Shown in pieces: positions 1 through 11,953 of a stretch of DNA of 64,000 bases (position 1 is the stretch's first letter; every line of letters begins with the position of its first letter). The stretch lies in contig JADNYJ010000160.1 of the NCBI GenBank assembly GCA_015501075.1, positions 1-64,000 on the forward strand, in the 5' to 3' direction. The notes beneath the pieces were generated by a model. The model searched no databases, was not told where the DNA came from, and saw nothing but the letters and a program-made list of their open reading frames with translations. The translations under genes and the position numbers were made by a program. Origin of the DNA: Gymnopilus junonius (taxonomy: Eukaryota > Basidiomycota > Agaricomycetes > Agaricales > Galerinaceae).

Positions 1-468
1 GGCGCCGAGAAGCTTGCCGACCTCACCTATGGCAGGGCGGGAAAAGTCAGTAAAGCTGACAACTGGGATTGAAGACAAGGGAACGCATACCGAAACCGGC
101 GTCGGGTTCTCAGCCTTGATCCTCTCGCGCCAGTCTTGGCTGAAGAACATGTACGCAGACAGTGCACGTTTCGGGCCCTTGCGGTCTTTCTTTCCCTTAC
201 GGACATTCTTCTCGGCCTTCTCTGCGGCTTTGCGCTGTGAAAATGGATAAATTAGTAAGGTCCGTGCGTGTGAGACATGCTATGAGACCGTCAGCACCGT
301 CAATGACGGCCAAACGCCCAGGGAGGGCAGAGTGGGTTTGCGAGGGTTTCTACGCTTATGAGGCGCAGGAGACCATTCCATGACAAGTTGGTTAATCCCC
401 CCCACCCTGCTGACGTGTAAAAATGAACCAAAAACACCCACCTTAGGTTTGGTAGCTTCCTTGGGCAT
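1..468 (-). CDS. NHP6: Nhp6-like HMG-box chromatin protein, 3' end outside window
   Basis: Small non-histone chromatin protein with one HMG box, which bends DNA and assists nucleosome remodelling. Exon 1 (442-468) encodes MPKEATKPK. After an intron, exon 2 (about 98-235) gives a basic stretch followed by [19 protein letters not shown], the classic fungal Nhp6 box start. Exon 3 begins near 26 and reads EVGKLLGA before leaving the window. The ATG at 468 fits the short basic N terminus of the family. Joining exons 2 and 3 in the conserved frame needs one extra base at about 104-106, where a CCC run should be CCCC (ENPDAGFG expected). This is either a base-calling deletion or a real frameshift. 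The family call is very safe; intactness is not. Confidence 0.88.
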
Positions 469-514
469 CTAGATGGGCGGCATCGCGTCAGAACACAGTT
501 TAAGAGAGGTTTAG

Positions 515-830
515 AGGCAAAGAGAGGGATAGAGTAAGAAAAAGAGCCATCGGAATGAGTCTACCGCTGGATGCAGATCTTGACGATGAGCAGGGCCAGT
601 GTGAGAATGACCAACGACGCGAGAATAAATTGGTTTTGCAGGGATCAACAGACCAGAGGTCCGTTGAGGGCAAAGCGCGACGCGTTCTTAGGGGTCGGGC
701 CAAACAAACAAAGCGTCTGTAGGACGCCGCCCGCCAGATGAGCCCGTTATGCAGAGGGTGCTGGACGACGACGACGGCGGTAAGAAGGGTGGATATATGC
801 GCCAAAATGGTCGCAGAGAAAGAGTGTATA
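515..830 (-). other. possible small membrane-protein remnant
   Basis: On the minus strand one frame reads SATILAHISTLLTAVVVVQHPLHN. A second, about 565-640, ends in a hydrophobic segment (QFILASLVILTLALLIVK) and a stop. The two frames are connected by a third with an in-frame stop, and no splice pair repairs them. No ATG opens the first frame. It may be a decayed or miscalled short tail-anchored protein, or simply non-coding. I do not recognise a family. Confidence 0.2.
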
Positions 831-2478
831 GAGGGTAAATTTATTGAGACTCACTGTGGTGTGTTTAGAAATAAGAAATTGTTGGGCGGTGGGAGGGCTG
901 CTACAGTGGTACTGCGCTGGCTGGCTGGGCTAAGGCTGGGGACTCACTGCGCTGGGCAGGCAGTTTAGAGCATATCAGGTGGGAAAATATTCGGCACTTT
1001 CCGCAGTGCACGGACTGCAATCAACAATCGGCCCGTCTGTCCGTGGGTCACTCACGCGTACCTCCCACCATCTCCGCCAAGTCTCCGAATCGGATTTTCC
1101 CTTTGCTTTTCCTTTGTCGCAATCCTTGCCAAGCATCATCACCAAAAGTTCAGATGCTTATTCTTTTCTCCCTTTTTAAAGGCCAGGGTTTGAGCTTAGG
1201 ACTCTGCATTTCGCCAACGAAAGTGCCAGCAATCCATCCGATACTACTTGTACTATTACTGCCGGTCCAATAGCTGTCCAGTATCTAGCCACGATGTTGT
1301 CTTACAAGATTTAATTGATTTCTCAATCTGTCATTCTGCATAGAGATTGCCATCCACGCTGTCGGAAAGGATCACTCTGCTCAGCCTTTGCTTCGCTGGC
1401 ATCCTCAATAGAATCACTTGCATGGACTTGTGCTGGCGCTTCCATGCAATCCATGCTCCCATTCCTGGTTCTATGTCTCTCGAGCTACGTCTGTTGAATG
1501 TTAATTCCTGAGACTCCCTGTGGCTTCAAATTATATGTATATGGCTTCCATATCTCAGAAATTTATTGATACATAATCACTTATCGTTGACATGTTACAT
1601 TAAGTCGCTGAACCTGGAACGATATGTACGGCGCAACACCGAGCTATCTTGATCGGGGAATGATCCGTCAGGTGACCCGAGTCCCATTCATCACACCGGA
1701 GATGAGAAGGCCACTGCGCTGTCTCATAGACGCGCGTCAAGTTTCGATCGTGAATCATGCCATAAACGTGAGGGGACTTACCAGGAAAAAAACACCTCCC
1801 ATACTCCGCTGCCCATCATCTTAGAAGAAAATATTTAAAACCACGGACGCCTGCTGTTGCTTGTGCTTGCGACGCGGCTGTTCATGGCTATTTGAGTGCC
1901 AGAAACAGCTCTTTTCACATCGGCCTAGCGCCACCACTTCAAGAGTAAATTGGGATGTAACGTCTGGCTAATAAAGTTGCGGTAAATTTTTCTTAAGGCG
2001 TTTCATGATAGACCCCCGTTGGGGGACGAACCTTGCCCCCCCTTCGATTTAATGAAATACATTCATTAATGATATCTGCATTTCTGGTCCCAATCCATTT
2101 AACGAAATTAACGATAATATAGGGTACACACTTGAACGTCAATAAATATAAAGTAGTCCGATCCTGCAAGCAAAGAGGGTTAATGTGAAACCCTTCATAA
2201 GTTTATGATACTGCAATAAAGATCGAAAGTAATAAAGTAGCTCCCATCCAGCTCCCATCGTCTTGCTGAGGACAGGAGGTAGGGGGCAAGGATCTGGAAT
2301 GGGATGTAATGCAGACAAGCACTCTTCAAGGTTACAAACCAACCTATACTCGATCACAAATATCAGTGTGACAAGCCCAAATCTTCCTGGCGTACTGATG
2401 GTCCGACCTATCTTCGAAGGCGAGCGGACCTGGGGCCAAATATCGGCCATCCGAGTGCGAGGGGTTGAAACAGAATAT
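831..2478. other. intergenic, no supported gene
   Basis: Only short unconnected reading frames occur here, without domain-like sequence or coherent splice sites. The left part is the likely upstream region of the small minus-strand remnant. The right part would be the downstream region of the metacaspase. Confidence 0.5.
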
Positions 2479-4674
2479 CGGTGTTGAACAACCGGGATGA
2501 CGATGGATGCCCAGTGTTTCTGGACAATCTGGTCCAGGAGGCGTAACGGAATCAAGTGATGTGTGGATAGCACAAGTTTGAGGAAATTAACCGCAAGGTT
2601 TCGTCCTCGCGAAGACCAAAGCTTAAAGGCGCCATTCCCCCGGAACCATAGCCAAGTGTTAGGGACCCTCCTTTTTCAAGGGCGGTTCAGTGAGGTAAAG
2701 CCCGCTACAAGGCGATCGGTAGCAAGCGACTGTTTGGTAGGTTATTACCAGGTTGCCGATCGCATGTTTCACAAGTAAGAGACTCACCAATAGTTGTGAA
2801 ATCCACGTTGTCGAAATATAGAAGGGTAGGATAGATATCGAAACTCCCTTCGTTTTCGAGTTTGATGCCAAAGTAGCTCTCTTCTGCAACAGTGATGTTG
2901 ACCTCTCCATCGTTGAAAAGATTGGCTCCTTTGGGACGCATTTCAGATCTCTTCACGTCTTCGAATAACGATTTACTTTCTTCAAGTTCGTAGAATGCTA
3001 GCCGGATATCTTTCATAAATGCAGAATCGCCATTGGGTCGGTCCAATTCCAAGAAGTACTGTGACAAGGTTCCAAGAAATGAATCGACCGAAGAGGGTTC
3101 CTTGATGTCTAATGAAGTCTTTCGAAGGTCGGGACCATACTGTGTCAGCTTCGACCATAAAATGCAGAAGGTGATAACACTGTCATCTAAGTGCACGAGT
3201 TCCAGGTGGGCAAGACTAGGGTCCTCCACAAAGGCGATGTTATGAATACTGTGTTTGGGCATGGGGCCCTGTAACAAGGCAGTTAGACGTTTGGAAAAGA
3301 TTTGGTGATTCGGTCCAGGAGGGATGTGGATGGAAAGGGAAGCTTCTCCCCCTGATCGCGTTTGAACGAGGGAGTATGAGATCTCAGAGGAAAAGCAAGA
3401 TTCTGGACAGGGACCGGCGATATGAATTGGGCAATGGCCAACCATTTGAACTGCAGCTGAGAACGCGCGAATATCGTGGGTGACAACAATTTTGGGCCGT
3501 GGTCGCACGTCGACCGCTCCCGTTGACGAGATGACAAACTCGCTCCCTTGAGTGATTCCATGCGCTGCACCAGCGTTTATGACCCATGACTTCGAAACGA
3601 CATCACGACAAAGGAAATGATGAGGAGAAGCCGGCAGAACCTTAGCATCAAAAAGATACCGATCCAGATTGGCACCTTCAATTTGTGGATGTTGACTAAG
3701 GAATATTGCTTAGTGTCAATTACAGTAAAGTAATAGCTAAGTGAAGACATACTTTGGGATCCGTTCCATTCGATTCAAAAGCTCCGAGTAACATAACTGG
3801 TTGGGTGGGATCTTCCGTAAAAGCTTAAGGAGAGCTTTGGAAAAACGGCCACCAACTGCAGGTCCCTTGGCAGTTTCCCTTGCAGTTTCCCAAGAACGGC
3901 AAGCTGCAATGAGGACATGAGATCCAAAGCCATTGAAGCGAAGTCTAGATGGAGGGCGTCGGTCCTTAAGCATCCTTTCCAATAGTTCGTAGTCAAGACC
4001 TTGCGTGTGGATGGAGGGTTTCACGCGCACAGAACAAGCTCGCCCGCCAGATCTCCTGTTGGAACCTCTTGTCCCCGATGTGGCATGACAACAGTCAAGC
4101 ACCACGGTCTAATAAATAGGAATGGCAGATCGAGTCAGGTCCTAGGCCACATTGAGATTGGAAAACTTACAATATTATTTCCCTTTTTTTCTGCGACATC
4201 TTCCAAAATTGCCCCTATTGTGCGGTCCGGAATGCCAGGAATGTTCAACTTGCCCAGTGACTCGCAGTAATCTTGCGGAAGAATCATTTGTATCGGGGAA
4301 TCGCAACCACCAGATTCCCAATGCGGAGGTGCAGTGAGCTCTGAACCATGTCCGGCAAAAAAAATGAAGATCGGGTCCCCCACGCAGATGCGCGGATCGT
4401 CCTTGAACTCCTTCAATGCTTCGAGGATGGCGGAACGGTGGGCTTTCCTGTTAACCAACATCCGAATTTGCTCTTCTGGGACGTGATAGTCTGTCAACAA
4501 GTCCCTCCAGGCAAAGGCGTCCCCCGCAGCTCCGTACAAGTTGTCAATTTCTTCTGCTTGATAATTGTTGATCCCAATGAGCAGAGCAAAAAGTCGGACA
4601 AAGGGGCTAGAAATGTGATTCTAGTGGCAAGTAGTGTATAATAAAGACAATGGACTGACGCTGAAGAGGACTCC
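2479..4674 (-). CDS. caspase-domain metacaspase (peptidase C14), frame-damaged at 3' end
   Basis: Cytosolic cysteine protease of the metacaspase type found in many copies in agaricomycetes. The N-terminal exon carries FALLIGINNYQAEE and the catalytic-His motif FFAGHGSE. After an intron at about 4109-4170 the next exon carries the catalytic-Cys motif VVLDCCHAT. An intron at about 3690-3750 joins to a long exon encoding the C-terminal beta-rich half (YFDNVDF and following). The last exon (about 2480-2705) holds the conserved GSLTLGYGSGG and FLKLVLST motifs. These sit in different frames: one missing base in a CCC run near 2665 and one near 2600. The exact start and the C-terminal end are approximate; I used the ATG at 4674 and the usual family end after VVQH. 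Neighbours are unrelated. Confidence 0.82.
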
Positions 4675-5605
4675 ATATTGATTCTGACGGGCCAGAAAGT
4701 CAATACAGGACAGAAGATGAATATGACGGATTTGAGCATCCACACAGAGCACTACCATGCTTTAAGTATACCACCGCAGTGTGCAGTGCGTCCGAGAATG
4801 TCTGTTTCAATTAAATTAATGAAAGCCCAAGAAACGCCTCGTACGCTCGTACGTACTCAACCAACTTAGCTCAGCTGCTAGCATTCCGATGGGGAATACT
4901 TTTGCGGATAGATTAGTGGAACCTGTTCTCTTTCATAACCTGTGTAGATGTCAATACATGCCGAGTGAGACATATGAGTGAATGTTGAACGTTTGAAACG
5001 TCTCTCTCGAGGTAAGTAACTCCGTGGGTCATCGAGTGAGAGTGCGTCGGGACAACACCTGCTTGAATTTAATATCAATTGCCAAAAATTCATCACGTGC
5101 TCCCGTATATCTTTAAGCCGTCGAAGAAGTTCTTACTTCGCGTTCTTCGTGTGCACTCGTGCGCCCCTTGACGTTGTTCCAATATGGTTCGATCGCGCTT
5201 TTCTTGTGGGTTTGACCCGGACTTTATTTTGGCTCCTTATCGCAAGGTGGTCGTAATATGGTTCGGAACTTCGGATCCTGTAGGTCCATCCCAAAGCACA
5301 CATTCAAGCTGATCAATCTGCAAAAGGATTCCAATTGGGGCATTTCTTGCTAGTGTAAGTGGAATCTAAGCAAACCAGGTCGATTTAGCATCTATCCTGC
5401 ATATCTTCCTCGAGCAATTGACTTAGTATGGTTATGAAAATGAATGACGGAGTCTTTGGTATCATATGAAACTACTAGTTACTAAATAGATACTGTTGCT
5501 AGAAAACGAGTGGAATAGTGACGGGGTGGACGACGGAATATAGTGTCGGGTATATTGAACAAATTTGCAACACTACCCCCATTATTGTTTACGAAGCGTT
5601 AGGCA
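4675..5605. other. intergenic, no supported gene
   Basis: This lies between the metacaspase start and the 3' end of the minus-strand membrane-protein gene. No open frame here has recognisable content. It should hold the metacaspase promoter. Confidence 0.5.
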
Positions 5606-7230
5606 CTAATTAACTGTATAGACTGGAGGACTTCCGAGAGCATTCTCGGGGTTGGGGGCAACGTGATAAGCCAACCTTATGCCGCTGTCAGTGTGGACGA
5701 CATTGGGTTGAGGAGAATGTACAAGGCTGGACACTTCCGTAACCGAAGGACTTGCTATGATTTCTGAAGTCGAATAAATTGCTGATGTATTCATCAGAGG
5801 AGAGGAAGCTGATGGAAGGGATTTCAAGTTGCGCGCTGAGATGGGACTAAGATCCGATGACGTGACTTCCGAAGTGGAATAGCTTGCCGATGCATGCATC
5901 ATAGGGGAAGTAACTGATTGAGTTGGAATTGACTTCAGATCGCGCGGTGGAATTGGAGTAATGTCCGATGGTGGTGAATATGTGTAAGGAACGTCTGCAC
6001 AATAAAATTAACAAACCCTGCATCTTGTACTACAAACAATTTTGACTCACGTTGTTCATTGACACGATTGTCCGATAAATTCCGTTGCTTACGACGCAGT
6101 AAGAAAAGGCCGAGGATTAAAAGAAGGATCAGAGCTACTCCCCCGATGACACCTCCAACGATGGCACCAACATTAACGGATCGATGGTTGAATGTAGTCA
6201 CTGGAACCATAGTTGGGCCTGTAGTCGAAGCACCAGCAGATGTAGCAATACTGGTTGACGATGACGACGTATGCGTCGCTTGCGTCGTGACAGCTTGATG
6301 AACTAGCACGTAGTCAAGCCAGACTAGATGTCCGTTTTTGGGGGTGACCACAAGTTTGTGAGATTTCTGAGGCAGCGTCCCTGAATCGTAGAGCTTGTTA
6401 TTATAGGTGATGTCGGAAGTTTGGGCTGGAGGAGCGTAGGTCGTCGTAGAGGTGCCGTCAAGCACAAACTCAGCTAATAACATGTCTCCAACGCTGCCAT
6501 TATTGATCAATCCGTAAAATTGAATGCCATCGCCTACATCATGGAAAGTGAGATAAGCTCATACAACGCACTTATGCACGTTTTATCTTACCAGTAAATG
6601 GAATCGTAACGTTTGCTAACGAAGTGTCATCCGCCGCACGGCTTGTATGTCTGAAGTCCGAATCGGCCGTGTCGAATCTCCAGTTACCAGCATATTGCAA
6701 ACTTGGGTCTCTATCGTCTATGAAGAGGTTGAGATTACTCAAGTTCGTCTGGCTGGACGGAGTATAGAGAAAATAGTCGATGAAGATACCGATGTCCGTT
6801 GTGGCCAAGGAGGTGGAGATCGTCAAGACATGATTCCCTTCGCTAAGATTGCCGATAGTGAAAGTGGAATCATGGTAAGAGTATATTCCAACGTTGGCGA
6901 AGTTAGTAATGCCTGTTGAGGAGTTTGAATAGAGTGTGCCATCAAGGTTGAACTGAAGAGAGAATGGCGCGTCCCGTACGACTGTGGTAACCACAACAAC
7001 TGAACTACCGGTAAAATTAAGAGAACAGGTGGTTCCTGCCGTTTGGGAACCAGTTGCAAATCCCTTGTATTGTACAGGGTCTGCGAGCTGAGGCAGAGAA
7101 GAGGTGAGTATCTAATGGGCAGACTCGGATGACAAAATTCACAGATGCCACTACTTACATGATCCCACTGTCCAGTGAAAACGACGGACGGGTCTTGCTC
7201 GTCAACAATTACCACACCAGAGGTAGACAT
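5606..7230 (-). CDS. single-pass membrane protein with extracellular beta-sandwich-like region
   Basis: A common agaricomycete architecture of unknown function. The ATG at 7230 opens MSTSGVVIVDEQDPSVVFTG. A long N-terminal region contains two similar halves, each with a DDRDPSxxYxGxW-like start. It is followed by a Ser/Thr-rich stretch and one strong transmembrane helix (GAIVGGVIGGVALILLLILG), then a basic stop-transfer RRKQR. After an intron at about 5995-6051 the cytoplasmic tail continues with a partial internal repeat (two YSTSE blocks). It ends in the motifs VHTDSGIRL and PPVYTVN. All splice junctions keep frame, so the gene looks intact. There is no classical N-terminal signal peptide, so the membrane segment probably directs insertion. 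Ligand and role are unknown. Confidence 0.8.
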
Positions 7231-8158
7231 TGAGGTGCTCTAGCTGCCCGCGAAATCTGTGCGCTCGAAAGAAAAGCAAGTTGGATGAGACGTTATCGGT
7301 CGCTTTCTGTCCTGAGAATTGTGTTCCTCGCCATTGAGGTGAGTCACATGTCGTCAGCGCTGATCGAGACAGGTTAGATCGCTTTTTTATTAATTCCGGT
7401 TACCAGGTCTTCAACTGTTCAACAAGCGTACTTGATCTCCTCGTTGAATTAGAAGTTTTCCCTCTCTGAACAACTACTTTTGACAGAGTCCGCATTTCAG
7501 GCGTTTCGAAAATGTTCCATCTAAATGCGAAGAAAAGCTAAAGGCGATCTCTAAAGCCTGAAGGTGCAAAAGCGGTCTAACCTCAATTCAATTCGCTTAT
7601 GCCAGAATTCAACTCCCGCTGTTCTACGAGATGATGCGATCCACGACATTTTGGTCTAAAAAAGGACAGGTTAAGCGCCCTGACACCTAAAATAGCTTCG
7701 GCAAACCCCTAAGTACAAACAGCTTTCAATGCGGCGAATCAGATGACTTTTTACCCAGTCATTCTCAGAAGTATGTAGTTGCACATCAATCTGCGCGGTC
7801 TCGCAATGACACCCTCGTCAACGAACGATCAGAAAGAAATTGGTCAATTTATTGTCATGAAAACGGGAATTACCGCTTCAGCTTAACTTCCGAAATGAAA
7901 CACTCCGCTTTATCGATAATTGCGGACTTGGTTACGTTGACGGGCATCGTCGGGATGTACGTTGTTCCGGGTGATGCCAAGACGCTTTGTCTATTACTTA
8001 GTACCAGTTAGTACCGTGAGAATTCAAGTCTTTGTTCTTGCGATCGGCGCAGAAGCGTCCATTGAAGGCGATAAACCTCCATTCCTTAATCCTATCGCAT
8101 TGTCGTGGGTTGCATTGCAATGCGAAGACGAAACTCTCAACCAAGGCAAAACCCCAAA
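7231..8158. other. divergent intergenic region
   Basis: This is the shared upstream region of the minus-strand membrane protein and the plus-strand GH47 gene. I see no coding content or clear repeat. Confidence 0.5.
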
Positions 8159-10724
8159 ATGACTGAGGAGCCAGTTCGAGAATCATCCGGTTGGTTCATC
8201 TCACGGCGACTGGAAATCTTCAATCTCTCATGTATCCTCTCAGATAATCGGAAAAGATATACCGGAGTCGCATATATAGTTGGCCTCATAACAGTTAGTT
8301 TGACATTTTATGTGGTGCGTCAAAGACCCATACCCCCTTGTTTTGCAATGTACCATCACCTTACTAGTTGTCTAGTATTTCCTGCCTCTATTATCCGGAA
8401 ACTCGTCAAGAACGCATATCGCCCACGATGTCCATGAAACGTCACATCCTGCAGATATTAAGAAACAAAAGGCAATTGTCGAGGCATTCCAAGTGCGTAC
8501 TCCACCGTGTTCACCTTCCGTTTTTCATTTGTCAAATCAATCGTTTAGCATTCTTGGGGAGCATATGGTACATTCCCAATTCCATATTTGGGCGCGCCTT
8601 GCTAATAAGATACAGAGAGAGATGCCATGGGCTCAGACGAATATCACCCTATCAGCCATGGAGGGTCAAATATCTCGTCTTCGGGTGGGATAGGCTACAC
8701 CGTTGCCGATACCCTCGACACCATGATTATTTTGGGACTGACCTCCGAGCATCAGAGAGCTCGTGAATGGGTGAAAAACAATTTAGTATTTGATCGGGAA
8801 GGGACCTTTAGTACATTCGAAGTATTGTCGCTCTCTGTTCACCTCGACGTTGACTGAAGTGGACCTTGGCAGACAACGATTCGAGTACTAGGCGGCCTCC
8901 TGTCGGCCTATCATTTAACCACGGATAAGCTCTACTTGAAGCGCGCCATCGACCTCGCCGATCGTTTATTGCCTGCCTTCAATACGGCGTCGGGTTTACC
9001 TCTACCTTCGGTAGATTTGGCGAGGAGAGTTGGAGTTCCGGATCAGTATTCGCCACAGGTAATAAGCACCGCCGAAGCTGCTACTCTACAGCTTGAATTT
9101 CGTTACCTTGCAGAACTGACTGGTAATCCTAATTACTGGTACAAAGCGGAAAGGGTAATGTCGATCATTGATAAGTTGCCACATAATCTTGTTCCAATCT
9201 ACATGAAGTGGGTTGCCTATGCCGACTATTCTTCAAAGTATGTACTAACCACTCTCCTTTGCTCAGCATTGAAACTGGTACATTTATACCATCAGAGATA
9301 CGGCTGGGTTCGCGCGGTGACTCCTATTATGAATATCTTCTGTGCGTGATCAGCCTCTTTCGCTTCAGTTGTTCAAATCACCTTATCACCATACATTGGC
9401 ACAGAAAACAATTTTTACAGACGGTAGGCTTTATATACGTTTGATTCCCAGGGTCTCCTTCTGACAAAATTTCCAGAATCAAACAGAAGAAGTATATAAC
9501 AAGGTGAATACCTGAAACTTGCTTCCTGAATAAAAGTCACGTACTTACATGAAATGGAATAGATGTATGAAGAATCAATGCAGGGAATCCACGATTATCT
9601 GGTTCAGAAAACCTTAACTAAGCATATGACATACATGGCGGAGCTCATCCCTCAAAATGGTGCAAACGGTCAATTGTAAGTGACATCTCTTTGCCAGACA
9701 TATTAGTTTGGTATTCTAAGGTGACATTACGACTAGGAGTTGGGAACGACAGGCCAAGCAGGACCACCTAGTTTGCTTCCTGGCAGGATCATTAATGCTC
9801 GGTGCGACAACATCAGGTTCCGTGGTCAAGGCCATCTCCGTTCCCCCTCGGATGGAAGAACTATCTGAACGAGGACAGCGTGACTGGAAGACAGGAGTTG
9901 ATCTACTGGAAACTTGCATGTATACGCATGAGACTTCAACGTATAGACCTACTTTACTCATCGTCTGATGTCGTCATTTATTTTTATTTCTCAGTGGCCT
10001 TTCTCCAGAAATTGTCCAGTTCAAAACACTCGAAAGTCCTGGGCCTGAGTCGGACAGAGACTGGTATATCAAGGGCTCTCAGTATGTTTCCTAATATCAA
10101 AAGCGTGCCTGCGACAATCTAACTTCAACATCGCATCTCTAGAAAAGGAGGTCCATCATCGTATGATGCTAGATATATGTTACGGTAAGCTTTGAATTCC
10201 TTCAATCTTTTAATAATCCTTATGAGTACTTATATCCTTGACAGGCCAGAGACTGTCGAGTCTCTCTTTATAGCCTGGCGTTTAACAGGTAATATTCGGT
10301 ACCGCAACTATGCATGGTCAATATTCTCCGCTATAGATAAGCACTGTCGAGTTCAGTCAGGCGGGTATGCAACGGTGTTGGATGTCGACACTGTCCCGGT
10401 AACTTTAGATGACAAGCAGGAGACATTTTTCCTAGTAGGTTGCTTGTCGCTTCTATTTATTTGTCATTGACATTTCGAAGAGTGAGACCCTGAAATATCT
10501 GTACCTCACGTTTAGTGATTCAAGTGTTCTGCCACTGAATGGTATGTACATGCCCGAGATCTTGCAAACTTGTGTATCTGACATCACACCATCGCAGAAT
10601 ATGTTTCAATACGGAAGTAGGTTCCTTATCGTTTAAATAATTCATCTGCAGAGTCATAATCATTTCGCAGGCACACCCGCTTCCGATTTTTAGGCCGTCG
10701 ATCAAACTTGCATACGTTGGATAA
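8159..10724 (+). CDS. class I alpha-1,2-mannosidase (GH47)
   Basis: Trims alpha-1,2-mannose from N-glycans in the ER or Golgi. The ATG at 8159 opens a short cytoplasmic tail and a type II signal anchor (YIVGLITVSLTFYVV). The catalytic domain is spread over about 13 exons. Recognisable blocks are GGIGYTVADTLDTMIILGL, STAEAATLQLEFRYLAELTG, GSRGDSYYEYLL, SYDARYMLRPETVESLF and LDDKQETFFLSETLKYLYL. It ends in the usual AHPLPIF-type C terminus. A 50-base intron hides two apparent stop codons near 8607, so these are not lesions. In the penultimate coding exon (10597-10615) the conserved EYVFNTE is in frame only if one T is added to the TTT at 10604-10606. Length and domain order match the family. 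Confidence 0.88.
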
Positions 10725-10748
10725 CATTATTTACAAAAGTATAGTTTG

Positions 10749-11527
10749 TTACAGCTCTTTTCAATTCGATACGGAATCGCGGTTCTTTTCTTTTCTCGCT
10801 CAACCCCTGACGTCACCACAGCAAAGGTCAGGTGACGTACGGCGCGCCTTCGGCAACCTCCCCCTTCCTGCTCCTGCTCGAAAGCGTATATAGTCTGCCT
10901 GTTGCGCCTCCCTCCCACTGAATGCCGTACTTAGTGATGTATATATCTGTATACTAGTAATTTAAATGTGTCAGCTATAAAATAGTGGCTTTTTATCTCC
11001 TCTGAGAGTTCATAAGGCATCTAAAGTCAAGAAATATTATCATTTGCACCTGCAAGAATGAAGTTGGATAGGAATACTAAACCTCTAGCAATCATGAAAT
11101 CTCAATATAAACCTGTGGGTACTCTCCTGATGCACTACATGGATGACAAGATGCTTTCAATCATGTTTGTAGTCATAAGTAAGTGTCCCTGCATTTGAAG
11201 TCACGGCTGCTAAGAGTTTCAATTTTGAAGCATGTATGGTAGGCTGAATTCGATGGCAAAAAATGACTAATGGTATATAATATAATTATAGGCATATTTT
11301 TATACAATAGTCTCTCATTCCTAAGGGGAAAAAGAGGGAGAAAGAGCTACGGAACGGAAGGAAATTGAGGGCGAATCAAAGGCGAATACGACAAGCCGTA
11401 ATGCCGGAGTCGCCGCTGGCTGGCAAGACCAAATTTGAAATCTGTTTGTTGACGTGATGACATCACGTCAGGTGGGGTCAGGAAAAAATGAATTGCGATT
11501 CCGTATAGAATCGAAAAGAGCTGTAAT
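10749..11527. mobile_element. MITE-like element with imperfect terminal inverted repeats
   Basis: About 35 bases at 10749-10780 (TTACAGCTCTTTTC...GGAATCGC) recur inverted at 11493-11527. Similarity continues inwards to paired CRE-like sites: TGACGTCACC near 10808 and GACATCACGTCAGGTGGGG near 11458. The interior has no coding potential. No clean target duplication was found, so the type is uncertain. Confidence 0.5.
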
Positions 11528-11953
11528 TAGTAGAGAAGAAAATTTAATAAAAATGTGTCTATTTGTATTTACAAGCTACTTGATTGAATTTAGTGCTGAA
11601 TGTTTCGGATTTCCAAATTCCAGCTGCATTAAACGGAAAAGTCGGGGATTCCTGATTAGGCTTACCCGCTCTCCGGCAATGCCTGAATAATCACATCACT
11701 CACCATTGCAGTTTTAAGATCAACACTTGGGTCATTTGACTGTCTGCCTCACTCCTAGGCCAGAAAGGAAATGGCAAATGCAATTCGATAATTCGAAAAA
11801 AAGGATCGCGAGCCAGAACAATGAGAATGAGGCAATCTTATCTCGGGAAATGCCGCAGATCACACGTGCCGCAATGGCGGGACGAAATTCAACGTGCCTT
11901 TGCAATGTGCAACTCATTCTCCATTCTAATTCTAATTGATAATCCCTTATCAG

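Noticed and set aside
738..968. 76-residue plus-strand frame starting MSPLCRGCW
   Set aside because: Composition and ending look random, with no splice or promoter support.
8600..8620. Two consecutive stop codons in the GH47 frame
   Set aside because: They lie in a 50-base intron with proper GT and AG ends. Splicing gives the conserved AYERDAMGSDEYHP, so this is no lesion.
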